Shown in pieces: positions 36,245-46,310 of a DNA stretch of 64,000 nucleotides; position 1 is the stretch's first letter, and each line of letters begins with the position of its first letter. This DNA comes from Papaver somniferum. Its lineage: Eukaryota > Streptophyta > Magnoliopsida > Ranunculales > Papaveraceae. A program made the position numbers and the translations under genes. The notes beneath the pieces were generated by a model. The model ran no database searches, was not told where the DNA came from, and was given only the letters and a program-made list of their open reading frames with translations. The DNA is taken from contig NC_039361.1 of assembly GCF_003573695.1 (NCBI RefSeq), positions 93,620,643 through 93,684,642 on the forward strand, read 5' to 3'.

Positions 36245-37126
36245 CTATAAATAGATCTGATGCATACAAACAGTAGGACTTATACCCTTAATGTCTGCTA
36301 TGGTCCACCCTAAAGCTTCCTTGTTGTTTTGAAGGACGGTTACTAGCCTACTTTCCCGATCTCTATCCAAGTCGGAAGAAACAATCACAGGTAAAGTCTC
36401 AGACGGGCCTAAAAACACATACTTCAGGGTATCTGGCAATGGTTTTAGGTCCAACTTAGGAGGCTCTTCTAAATAAGGAACTAGGGTAGACTTAGAAACT
36501 GGTAGTGGTTCGAACTTAGGTTTCCATCCATTACTAGTATCTAACAAAGGGGTTGAATCTAAAAAAGCATTCCCCTCATTAATCACCTTATCATCATTAA
36601 AATCAATCCCAAAGTGAGCTAGGCATTTCTCTAATGGATCTCCTAACAAAGTGTTTGGTAATGACTCATCGACTAATGTTCCTATCATGTTCACCTCTTC
36701 CATATTCGAGTCATCTAGTTCATAGGGTAGCTTACTAATATTAAAAATGTTCATCTCAATAGTCATATTACCAAAAGACAAATTCATAATACCATTTCGA
36801 CAGTTAATGATCGCATTGGATGTAGCTAAAAACGGGCAACCTAAAATCACTGGTATTTGGTTCTCTGGGTCAGGGATAGGTTGGGTATCTAGGATAACAA
36901 AATCCACTGGATAAGTAAACTTGTCAACCTCTATGAGAACATCCTCGATCACACCACGAGGAATTTTAACGGACCTATCAGCTAACTGAAGTGTCATCTG
37001 GGTAGGTTTCATCTCACCAAGTCCTAGATTAAGGTACACATGATGTGGAAGTAAATTCACACTGGCTCCTAAGTCAAGCAAAGCTTTATCAACACGGTAC
37101 TTACCTATTGTACAAGCAATGGTAGG
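36245..37126 (-). pseudogene. Aspartic protease and linker of Athila pol, broken
   Basis: The frame carries the retropepsin active-site motif LLDLGASVNLLP near its beginning (around 37075), then ILGCPFLATSNAIINC, the second conserved protease stretch of Athila and related elements. A linker of about 150 residues leads to RT. The frame is open to about 37126, where a 1-bp shift (in TAGGGACC, about 37124-37132) separates it from the preceding coding sequence. At the other end a TAG at 36245-36247 lies in the same frame as RT, nine codons before the first downstream Met. Protease and RT-integrase were therefore one polyprotein frame cut by a single nonsense codon. The nominal start codon near 37081 is a TTG inside the protease and is not a real start. 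Confidence 0.88.
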
Positions 37127-38765
37127 GACCCTGGGTCTTTATACTTAGGAGTAATGGTATTCTGAATAATAGAACTCACATGACTAGCTATGAAGGCTTT
37201 CTTCTGGACACTGGGCTTACGCTTTCGCGTACACAAGTCCTTAAGGAACTTGGCATAAAAGGGAATCTGCCTAAACTAGGGTTAAGATCAGTATGACTAG
37301 GGAACCTTCCTTCTTCTCTCTCATTGATAAACTTAGCTATTTGGCCGACTTGAAGCTCTAATTTAGCAAAAGACTGGGCACTATTCTTAAAATTCTGTTT
37401 GGTTTCCTCTTGAAAATTACCCTGGCTTTTTACTAACATTTCCTGGCTTTGTGATAGCATCTCCTGGCTCTTCTTTAATATACTAAGGGTTTCCTCTAAG
37501 ATGGTTATCCTATTCTCAGATGGGTTCTGGTTCTGACCTGAAGAGTTCTTAGTATAACCAAAACCTGGGGGAGGGTGAGAATTACTAGACTGGCCTTGAT
37601 TATGGCCCTTAGACCAAGAGAAATTAGGATGGTTTCTCCAACCAGGGTTGTAGGTCTCTGAGTAGGGGTCAAACTTCTGACAGTTTTCAAACCTAGCATT
37701 GTTATAGACAACATGAGCTTGATCTTCACTAACCTGACCTTCCCAGAATGAGTTATCGGGCTCTATTCCACAACTAGAGACTTGGGAGGCTCTATTAGGT
37801 TCAACAAGGGACCTATTTTTAGGCTGATTCAATTCCAAAGCTTCTAACCTTCTAGATAAAGCAGCAAACTTAGCGTCTGAACCAAAACTTGTATCTACCA
37901 CATTGGTGCTACTTCTATTGACCAAGAGTCTTTTAGGGGGTTCAACACAAGACTTCCACTGTTGGGATTTTTCAGCGATAGCTCCTAAGAAGGTAAAAGC
38001 ATCATCAACATTTTTACTAGTGAACTCACCAGCGCACATAGACTCAACCATGGCTTTGGTCGAATAGTTTAAACCATCATAAATAATCTGTACGAGTTTC
38101 ATATTATCAAATCCATGGTGAGGACACTGAGATAGGAGATCATTGAATCGCTCTAAAAACCTATAAAGAGACTCTCCCTCTTGTTGCACACTAGCACTAA
38201 TTTTCTGCCTAACAGCTGCAGTTTTATGCTTATGGTAGAATTTCATAGAGAAAGCAGCAATAAGTTCCTGTCATGTTTCAATGGATTCAGATGGTGGGTT
38301 GTTCAGCCAGGTCTTGGATTTATCTCTCAAGGAAAAGGGAAACATCTTAAGTTTCAAGACTTCATCAGTAAGGTCTTTTATTCTAATTGTCCCACAGATT
38401 TCCTCAAAGTCCCTAATATGGAAATAAGGGTTCTCATCATCTTTTCCTAAGAATATAGGAATCATCTGAAGAATACGAGGTTTTATCTCGAAATCAGCCG
38501 TAGTGGCTGGCAATTTAATGCACGAAGCTCGGTTGGTCCTAGTTGGGAACATGTAATCTTTCAAAGTTGCCATCGCTGGCACAACAGAAGTACTAGGGGT
38601 ACTTTCCTCACAAAGAGATAGATTCTCAAAACTGAAGTTTCCAAAAACACGGCTCTCAAAAGAAGAATCTTCGAGCTCCCTGCTTATATTAGAAGAACTA
38701 CTAGGTTTTTCGCTAATCAATCGACCTAGAGTATCTCTTTTCCAATCCCTAACAAAATCGGGCAT
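37127..38765 (-). pseudogene. gag: Athila-type gag, broken by one stop and two frameshifts
   Basis: The start MPDFVRDWKRDTLGRL at 38765 opens the capsid-type gag. Residues 106-155 hold FLGKDDENPYFHIRDFEEIC and LKMFPFSLRDKSKTWLN, both typical of Athila gag. A TGA at 38271-38273 interrupts the frame; the same frame then continues for 350 codons. That part includes SLYRFLERFNDLLSQCPHHG, a heptad-like KSQEML repeat with likely coiled coil, and LELQVGQIAKFINEREEGRF. At about 37256-37264 the coding sequence shifts frame, with the conserved segment KFLKDLCTRKRK continuing in another frame. A second shift near 37128 leads into protease. The stop most simply comes from a TGG-to-TGA transition. No CCHC zinc knuckle is visible. 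Confidence 0.88.
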
Positions 38766-39885
38766 ACACTAAAAATATCAAAAAGAAATAAAAATCCTAA
38801 CAGGAAGGTTCTAGCAATCACACAGCAGGCTGACTCGACTCTACCACAACAAACCTAAAGATTTCTAGCAAACAACAAGCATGATGGCTCCACTTAGATT
38901 TTTTCTAGACTAGCTTCTATCTCTCGAAGGGGAATTCGTTAAAGTTTAAGAAAACCCCTCTGGAATCAATCCGAGTTAAAGTAAGTTGAATCAAGGCGAG
39001 GGAAGCTCGGTGGAGCTTTGATACCCAAGGCCTCACCGGTATAAGGCGGCGCAGTCACGCATTCAACTCACAGAAACCATCAAGAACTTCGAAGTATGCT
39101 TAAAAGGTGACCAATATCTTTCGAAAATTTTTCCTAACAAGCTCGATACCCTATAGGTCTCTTTCTAATCAGATTTTAAAGCTTGGGTTCGCGTTAGGTT
39201 TTGTTTTCCTAAGGCGGGCAAGAAGGGAGCGGTGATGAAATCCACACCCTTATCTTGTCTAGGCCAGGCCTTGCCCTTTACTAGGAATATATAAAAAATA
39301 AACAGTCTGGTTCGTCCTCAAACAATTATCACCTTAAGGAATACAGTAACCCGCTTGCAAGAGATTCGCGAGTGTTTCGATTGGACTTACCTCCCGTACC
39401 AGACGGGGGATGAACCGTTGTTGTCGACTCGGGCCACGACTCCTATGTCATGTGCGAACCTGAGGGGCCGAGGTGATATTGTAATCACCGTCCTTCCCTG
39501 CACACAGTTTAAATATTTTTTTTTATTAATTAATTAACCCTTCCGTAGGGTTTTGAAAAAATAAATAAATACAGTCCCAATGTTCAAAAATAAATAAAGT
39601 GAAAAAATAAAAATGAAAGCCTAAAAAAAATAATAAAACAGAAATCTCTCTTCTTTTTTTTCTCTTTTTTACAAAATAAAGAAAATCTTCTTCTTTCGCT
39701 CCTTTAGCTTTGCTTTTCACTCCCAGACTTTAAGTAAATCACCACAAGCTTTGGAAAAATTATCTTTCGCTCCAATCTTCAAAAATCTGAAAGGAAACAA
39801 AAAAAGCCAAAAACGTAAAGAAGAACAAAAATAATAATAAAAATAAAAATAAAATAAATCTAAAAAAATGCTACCTAAACACAAA
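38766..39885 (-). other. 5' leader of the Athila-type element
   Basis: About 1.1 kb between the PBS and gag. It contains no convincing ORF. The part nearest the PBS (39540-39880) is low-complexity A- and T-rich sequence. The remainder is of ordinary composition. Confidence 0.7.
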
Positions 39886-39903
39886 TCCGCGTCGGCGGCG
39901 CCA
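39886..39903 (-). promoter_or_regulatory. Primer-binding site, tRNA-Asp-like
   Basis: The minus strand reads TGGCGCCGCCGACGCGGA six bases after the LTR end CCATCA. The first eight bases (TGGCGCCG) match the complement of the 3' end of plant tRNA-Asp used by Athila and Tat elements. The following bases carry several mismatches, so the tRNA assignment is probable rather than certain. Confidence 0.8.
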
Positions 39904-39909
39904 AAAATT

Positions 39910-41515
39910 TGATGGTTTTTCAAAATGGTTGTAGTAATAGTGGTAAAACTGGGTCTTTTTAGACTTGTGAAGAAAATAATTTTTTAGATTTAAATTAAAA
40001 ATAAAAGATAAAACAAATTCAAAATTCAAAATTATGTAAATATTATGGAAAGACCATGGTTTAGGATTTCACCATTCACCAAAATTCATGTGATTCAATA
40101 ATAATTATTATCATGCAATTCTAGACATTATAATTCAAATCAAAAACAATTGTGATTCTAATCATTACCTAAATCAGATTTTCAAAACATCCATTGTTAA
40201 TCGCAAGCATGAAATATCAAAAGCAATAAACCAAGCATATTTCATCAAGAGAAAACACAATTAATTAATAAAAATCATTTATTCAATTTTCATTCGGTGC
40301 AATTAATCATAAAAGGATTGCATAAATAAATTTAAATGAATTTTACCACATAACTTTTGGAAGAATGGCTTCCTCCATCACCCCTGGGATTGGGTTTAGA
40401 TACTCATCCCAAAAACACACTCACAAGATAAATTCATGGCTAAAATAGGTGTTTTTATTGATGTATATAAGATGAAACAGGAATTAGCAACGCTGTAGAA
40501 GTGTTACAGCGTCACTATTACAAAGGGGTAAGTGCTATTGAAGACTGTTGTAAACGATAAGCCTTTACTGCTGTAAAAGAACGACACTGCTATTGTTATT
40601 TAAGACTGCTAAAGAACGATTGACTATGTGAGTTTGTTCTTCGTGTTCTTGAAGCTCTTCAATGGCAGCAGCAGCACTGTCTTCTCTGTAATCGCTTCTC
40701 CTCGGCTCTCCTGGACTCTAAACTCTCTCCTAAGGTTTTCTAACCCTTCTATGATGAAAACACAGCTATTTATAGCTATCCAACTCCCTAGAAACTCGAC
40801 CAAATACGAGAATAATCTCATTATTCTTCTCGGGCAGTTTGGAGAAAAATCACTTTCCTGTTGATTCACGTGGTTCTGTTGGCTATTCTCTCGTATCCAA
40901 ACTATTCTCTGACTTGGAATGAACTGAATTGGTATATATCCACGCAAGAATATCCCATAAATCTCTCTGACCAATCCCAAACCCTAAACAGAGAAGTCGT
41001 ATCCTGTTGGGACTTTGATCAATTATTCCGACTTATCCAGCCCAATTGGATGGGTCTAGACGATTGCATTAGGCCTGTTATGTCTTCTAGAGTCCGTAGG
41101 TACCAAATACACCCGTTTAATCTCCTCAAAACTCACTAAGAATTCAACTCCAAAACTGTTGTCGTTGCAGCCAATTCTTCCCGCCAATTTCTGTTTTGAA
41201 TTTTGAAGATGACCTCCCCCTATCCAGTTCCGGTGTCCCTTTAGTACATGCCCTGAAATGGGGTGCCCTTATCCAAATTAGGAGTTCCTTTAGCAATTCT
41301 TCTGGGATGTTTTCGGCACTTTTTCAGGGTTCTTCCGGGGTATTTCCGGTACACTATCAACGACAATCCAAGGGCCACATTTTTAGCCAATTTTGCTGCA
41401 AAGCCTTATTTATCCAAAAACACCTACAAAAGCATAAAAGACCATAATAAGTACAAAATCGAGCACTAATAATATATACAAATGAGATATATTATACACA
41501 TAAATATATCTATCA
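39910..41515 (-). repeat. 5' LTR of the Athila-type element, shared with a second partial copy
   Basis: 1606 bp with complete ends on the minus strand, TGATAGATATATTTATGTGT to CCATCA. The termini are the short inverted repeat TGAT/ATCA. It is followed by the PBS of the complete internal region. It is also preceded by a polypurine tract and pol 3' end, so it serves at once as the 5' LTR of one element and the 3' LTR of another. Confidence 0.93.
40767..40774 (-). promoter_or_regulatory. TATA box in the 5' LTR
   Basis: TATAAATA on the minus strand, about 740 bp into the LTR, at the same place as in the 3' LTR. Transcription of the element would start some 25-30 bp further down the minus strand, leaving roughly 830 bp of R and U5. 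Confidence 0.5.
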
Positions 41516-42866
41516 AAAACCCCCAAACTTATTATTTGCTAGTCCCGAGCAATACAAACTACAAAATAAAATCCTAACTCACTTTCGCAGGCATCGTCGA
41601 TTGCATTTAGCGTATGCAATAAGCCTTTAAACCCCTAGGTGGCCCTAGTGGCCGAGTTATAGTCTCGGGAGGGCTTACCAGATATATACCCACAAAATCT
41701 TCACTCCACACCCTAGCTATCTACGCAGAACCTCGGAAAGCACTAAAGAACCTCCTTGGTTGGCATATTATTGATTATTGGAGGAAGTACCCTGATGCGA
41801 AATTCCAATTGATGTACACGAGTTTGCACTCAAGCATACTAAAATTCATATAAAGTGACAGATCTCTACTCAGATAGTTTCTGGACATCATAAACCTGAG
41901 TCAACCAATCACATGGATAGATTAAGAAGGTGGATGTACATGGATGATGTTGACTAAGGTGAACCTATCCTAATGGACTGAGATATTGGTCTTGACTAAT
42001 ATCAACACACTGGCATATACAAGGGAACCAGTATTCGATAATCCTAACTCTAGGTCAACTCAGCTGGCATATACAAGGGTACCAGTGGTCGACTTTATTG
42101 TATTTATTCCGGTTGGTCTGGTGGTCTATTTCAGTCACTCTATTTCACCCTAGTAATGGTAAAAATAAAACAAAAAGAAGTGATCAGGATTCTTTCGATG
42201 TTTCCATCACGAGGATATGGCGAAACTACCATGTTTTTTTTCTAACACTTGAGCTCTGTGCTTATATGAATAGACTCGATAGATGTTTCCATCTAGTCAG
42301 ATTGGTTCCTCAACTCCTAAAACCAAAATGCTTCCATCCACTTAGATTGGATAGTGCCCTCCTTAATAACGATAAATTTCTAGGCTCTGGAGTTTATTTA
42401 TTACAACTTAAAACTAACAAAAAGTTTCTTCCCCGCCCCCAAACTTAAATCTCACATTGTCCTCAATGTTTCTAATGAAAGAGCAATACCAAAAGAATAA
42501 TAACACGAGGAAAAGTTAAAGAGTGAAGTTGGAAAGATAGTACCTGGGTAAAGCGTAACAATCCTTCTACATAGACTAAGGAAGAAAGTAATAAACAACA
42601 TACAAACCGCCTCGATGGTCAATCAAGGGTAAACAGGGTCCTCCAGAGGGACCTCCACAACATCACCTGTAGGCAAGGGCTCCAAAAAGGGATTCAATCT
42701 CTGACCGTTAACCTTCGAAGAACAACTACCATCCGGTGACTCAATTTCCACAGCTCCATGAGGCAAAACAGTGGGAACAATAAAAGGACCCGTCCACCGA
42801 GAACGCAACTTCCCAGGGAAAATATGTAAGCGGGTATCATACAGAAGAACTTTTTGACCTGGAGAA
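41516..42866 (-). mobile_element. 3' fragment of a second Athila-type copy
   Basis: On the minus strand: the last codons of integrase (42866-42623), a 3' untranslated region with both polypurine-like tracts (about 42425-42447 and 41516-41531), joined to the LTR at 41515. The fragment aligns with 32410-33805 of the complete element, with scattered differences and without the T-run. It ends abruptly inside pol (GACCTGGAGAA) against satellite. This makes the locus internal-LTR-internal-LTR. Confidence 0.9.
42623..42866 (-). pseudogene. Integrase C-terminal fragment of the second copy
   Basis: About 80 codons corresponding to residues 809-889 of the complete pol frame. It contains [13 protein letters not shown] (the GPF motif) and ends [16 protein letters not shown] and TGA at 42623-42625. 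This end is probably the ancestral C-terminus, because the complete copy has a 1-bp deletion just before it. The fragment is truncated upstream by the junction with satellite and cannot be functional. Confidence 0.88.
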
Positions 42867-42904
42867 CCTAAAAACAGGGGATGTTTCCTAAGAACCTAAA
42901 AACA
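42863..42904 (+). other. Retroelement-satellite junction with templated filler
   Basis: The pol-derived TGACCTGGAGAA overlaps AGAACCTAAAAACA (42863-42876), which is a copy of the satellite sequence at 42891-42904. Satellite proper resumes with GGATGTTTCC at about 42878. A 14-bp copy of nearby sequence at a breakpoint with GAA microhomology is typical of synthesis-dependent end joining. Confidence 0.7.
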
Positions 42905-43636
42905 CTAAAGAGCTCTGAAAAACTCTAAAAAGCTCAGGAAGACTCCAATAAGCTTTAAAAAGCTTAAATTTAATAATACTCCGTAGCACTGGGATCTACA
43001 AGCTAGGAGATTCGTTAAAGAATGAAAATAGCAAATCCTTACAAGAGTGAAGATCAACTTTGAATGTTCTCTAAAAATCCTTGAGAACTCTAAAAAACCC
43101 TTAAAACTCTAAAAAGCCTTAAAATATCTAAAGAGCTTTGAAAAATATAAAGAGCTCTGAAAAACTCTAATAAGCTCTGAAAAAGTTTTAAGTTAATTAT
43201 ATTTCGTACCACTAGTATCTACTAACCAGGGGATTCGTTAAAGCCAACTGAAAGTAACTTAATTCTTTATAATGAATGATACTAACAAAATTCCCTACAA
43301 TAATGAAGATTATCTTTGGATGTTTCCTAAGAACCTAAAATCACTAAAAAGCCCTGAAAGAGCTCTGAAAAACTCTAAAAAGCTCAGGAAAGACTCCAAT
43401 AAGCTTTGAAAAGGTTAAATTTAATAATACTTCGTAGCACTGGGATCTCCAAGCTAGGATATTCGTTAAAGAATGATAATAGCAAATCCTTACAATAGTG
43501 AAGATCAACTTTGAATGTTCTCTAAAAATACTTGAAAACTCTAAAAAGCCCTAAAATATCTAAAGAGCTCTGAAAAATCTAAAGAGCTCTGAAAAACTCT
43601 AAAAAGCTCTGAAAAAGCTTTAAGTTAATTATATTT

Positions 43637-46310
43637 CGTAGCACTAGTATCTTCTAGCCAGGGGATTCTTTAAAGCCAACTAAAAGTAACTTTCTCTATA
43701 ATGAATGATACTAGCAAAATTCCGTACAATAATGAAGATTATCTTTGGATGTTTCCTATGAACCTAAAAACACTAAAGAGATCTGAAAAACTCTAAAAAG
43801 CTCAGGAAGAATCCAATAATCTTTGAAAAGCTTAAATTTAGTAATACTCCGTAGCACTAGGATCTACAAGCTAGGAGATTCGTTAAAGAATGAAAATAGC
43901 AAATCCCTACAAGAGTGAAGATCAACTTTGAATGTTCTCTAAAAAGCCTTGAGAACTCTAAAAAACCCTTAAAACTCTAAAAATCCTTAAAATATCTAAA
44001 GAGCTCTGAAAAATCTAAAGAGCTCTGAAAAACTCTAAAAAGCTCTGAAAAAGCTTTAAGTTAATTATATTTCGTACCACTAGTATCTACTAGCCAGGGG
44101 ATTCGTTAAAGTCAACTGAAAGTAACATAATTCTTTATAATGAATGATACTAAAAAAATTCCCTACAATAATGAAGATTACCTTTGGATGTTTCCTAAGA
44201 ACCTAAAAACACTAAAGAGCCCTGAAAGAGCTCTGAAAAACTCTAAAAAGCTAAGGAAGACTCCATTATGCTTTGAAAAGCTTAAATTTAATAATACTCC
44301 GTAGCACTGGGATCTACAATCTAGGAGATTCGTTAAAGAATGATAATAACAAATCCCTACAATAGTGAAGATCAACTTTGAATGTTCTCTAAAAATCCTT
44401 GAAAACACTAAAAAACCCTGAAAACTCTAAAAAAACCCTAAAATTTCTAGAGAGTTCTGAAAAATCTAAAGAGGCCTGAAAACTCTAAAAAGCTCTGAAA
44501 AAGCTTTAAGTTAATTATATTTGGTAGCATTAGTATCTTCTAGCCAGGGGATTAGTTAAAGCCAATTAAAAGTAACTTAATTCTTTATAATGAATGATAC
44601 TAACAAAATTCCCTACAATAATGAAGATTATCTTTGGATGTTTCCTAAAAACCCTAAAACACTAAAGAGCCTTGAATGAGCTCTGGGAAACTCTAAAAAG
44701 CTCAGGAAGACACCAATAAGCTTTAAAAAGCTTAAATATAATAATACTCCGTAGCACTGGGATCTACAAGCTAGGAGATTCGTTAAAGAATGATAATAAT
44801 AAAATCCCTACAATAGTGAAGATCAACTTTGAATGTTCTCTGAAAAGCCTTGAAAACTCTAAAAATCCCTGAAAACTCTAAAAAGCCCTAAAATTTCTAA
44901 AGAGCTCTGAGAAATCTAAAGAGCTTTGAGAAACTCTAAAAAGCTCTGAAAAAGCTTTGAGTTAACTATATTTCGTAGCACTAGTATCTTCTAGCCAGGG
45001 GATTCTTTAAAGCCAACTAAAAGTAACTTTCTCTATAATGAATGATACTAGCAAAATTCCGTACAATAATGAAGATTATCTTTGGATGTTTCCTATGAAC
45101 CTAAAAACACTAAAGAGATCTGAAAAACTCTAAAAAGCTCAGGAAGAATCCAATAATCTTTGAAAAGCTTAAATTTAGTAATACTCCGTAGCACTAGGAT
45201 CTACAAGCTAGGAGATTCGTTAAAGAATGAAAATAGCAAATCCCTACAAGAGTGAAGATCAACTTTGAATGTTCTCTAAAAAGCCTTGAGAACTCTAAAA
45301 AACCCTTAAAACTCTAAAAATCCTTAAAATATCTAAAGAGCTCTGAAAAATCTAAAGAGCTCTGAAAAACTCTAAAAAGCTCTGAAAAAGCTTTAAGTTA
45401 ATTATATTTCGTACCACTAGTATCTACTAGCCAGGGGATTCGTTAAAGTCAACTGAAAGTAACATAATTCTTTATAATGAATGATACTAAAAAAATTCCC
45501 TACAATAATGAAGATTACCTTTGGATGTTTCCTAAGAACCTAAAAACACTAAAGAGCCCTGAAAGAGCTCTGAAAAACTCTAAAAAGCTAAGGAAGACTC
45601 CATTATGCTTTGAAAAGCTTAAATTTAATAATACTCCGTAGCACTGGGATCTACAATCTAGGAGATTCGTTAAAGAATGATAATAACAAATCCCTACAAT
45701 AGTGAAGATCAACTTTGAATGTTCTCTAAAAATCCTTGAAAACACTAAAAAACCCTGAAAACTCTAAAAAAACCCTAAAATTTCTAGAGAGTTCTGAAAA
45801 ATCTAAAGAGGCCTGAAAACTCTAAAAAGCTCTGAAAAAGCTTTAAGTTAATTATATTTGGTAGCATTAGTATCTTCTAGCCAGGGGATTAGTTAAAGCC
45901 AATTAAAAGTAATTTAATTCTTTATAATGAATGATACTAACAAAATTCCCTACAATAATGAAGATTATCTTTGGATGTTTCCTAAAAACCCTAAAACACT
46001 AAAGAGCCTTGAATGAGCTCCGGGAAACTCTAAAAAGCTCAGGAAGACACCAATAAGCTTTAAAAAGCTTAAATATAATAATACTCCGTAGCACTGGGAT
46101 CTACAAGCTAGGAGATTCGTTAAAGAATGATAATAATAAAATCCCTACAATAGTGAAGATCAACTTTGAATGTTCTCTGAAAAGCCTTGAAAACTCTAAA
46201 AATCCCTGAAAACTCTAAAAAGCCCTAAAATTTCTAAAGAGCTCTGAGAAATCTAAAGAGCTTTGAGAAACTCTAAAAAGCTCTGAAAAAGCTTTGAGTT
46301 AACTATATTT
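43637..46310 (+). repeat. Tandem duplication of three units (2 x 1337 bp)
   Basis: 43637-44973 is repeated at 44974-46310. Rare markers occur in both: AACTTTCTCTATAATG with ATTCCGTACAATAATG in the first unit, TACAATCTAGGAGATTC in the second, and TTTGGTAGCATTAGTATC in the third. I noticed only two substitutions between the copies (44572/45909 C to T; TCTGGG to TCCGGG near 46020). The event is recent. Confidence 0.9.

Larger units (their letters stand above)
30811..41515 (-). mobile_element. Athila-type Ty3/gypsy LTR retrotransposon, about 10.7 kb, degenerate
   Basis: On the minus strand the order is 5' LTR (41515-39910), primer-binding site (39903-39886), leader, gag, protease, RT-RNase H-integrase, a 3' untranslated region, polypurine tract (32425-32410) and 3' LTR (32409-30811). 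This order with integrase last is Ty3/gypsy. The integrase motif [19 protein letters not shown], the GPF motif without a chromodomain, the gag signature LKMFPFSLRDKSKTWLN and the tRNA-Asp-like PBS point to the Athila branch. Gag and protease are broken, so the copy is not autonomous. The two LTRs differ by roughly 3% where I compared them by eye. The left end lacks the expected terminal TGATGG, and no target-site duplication can be found. Neither outer end meets satellite as a clean insertion would. Confidence 0.92.

Noticed and set aside
30811..42866. A simple LTR retrotransposon insertion with target-site duplication
   Set aside because: The left LTR terminus is missing, the right end is a second truncated copy, and the two satellite flanks are different sub-types and out of phase.
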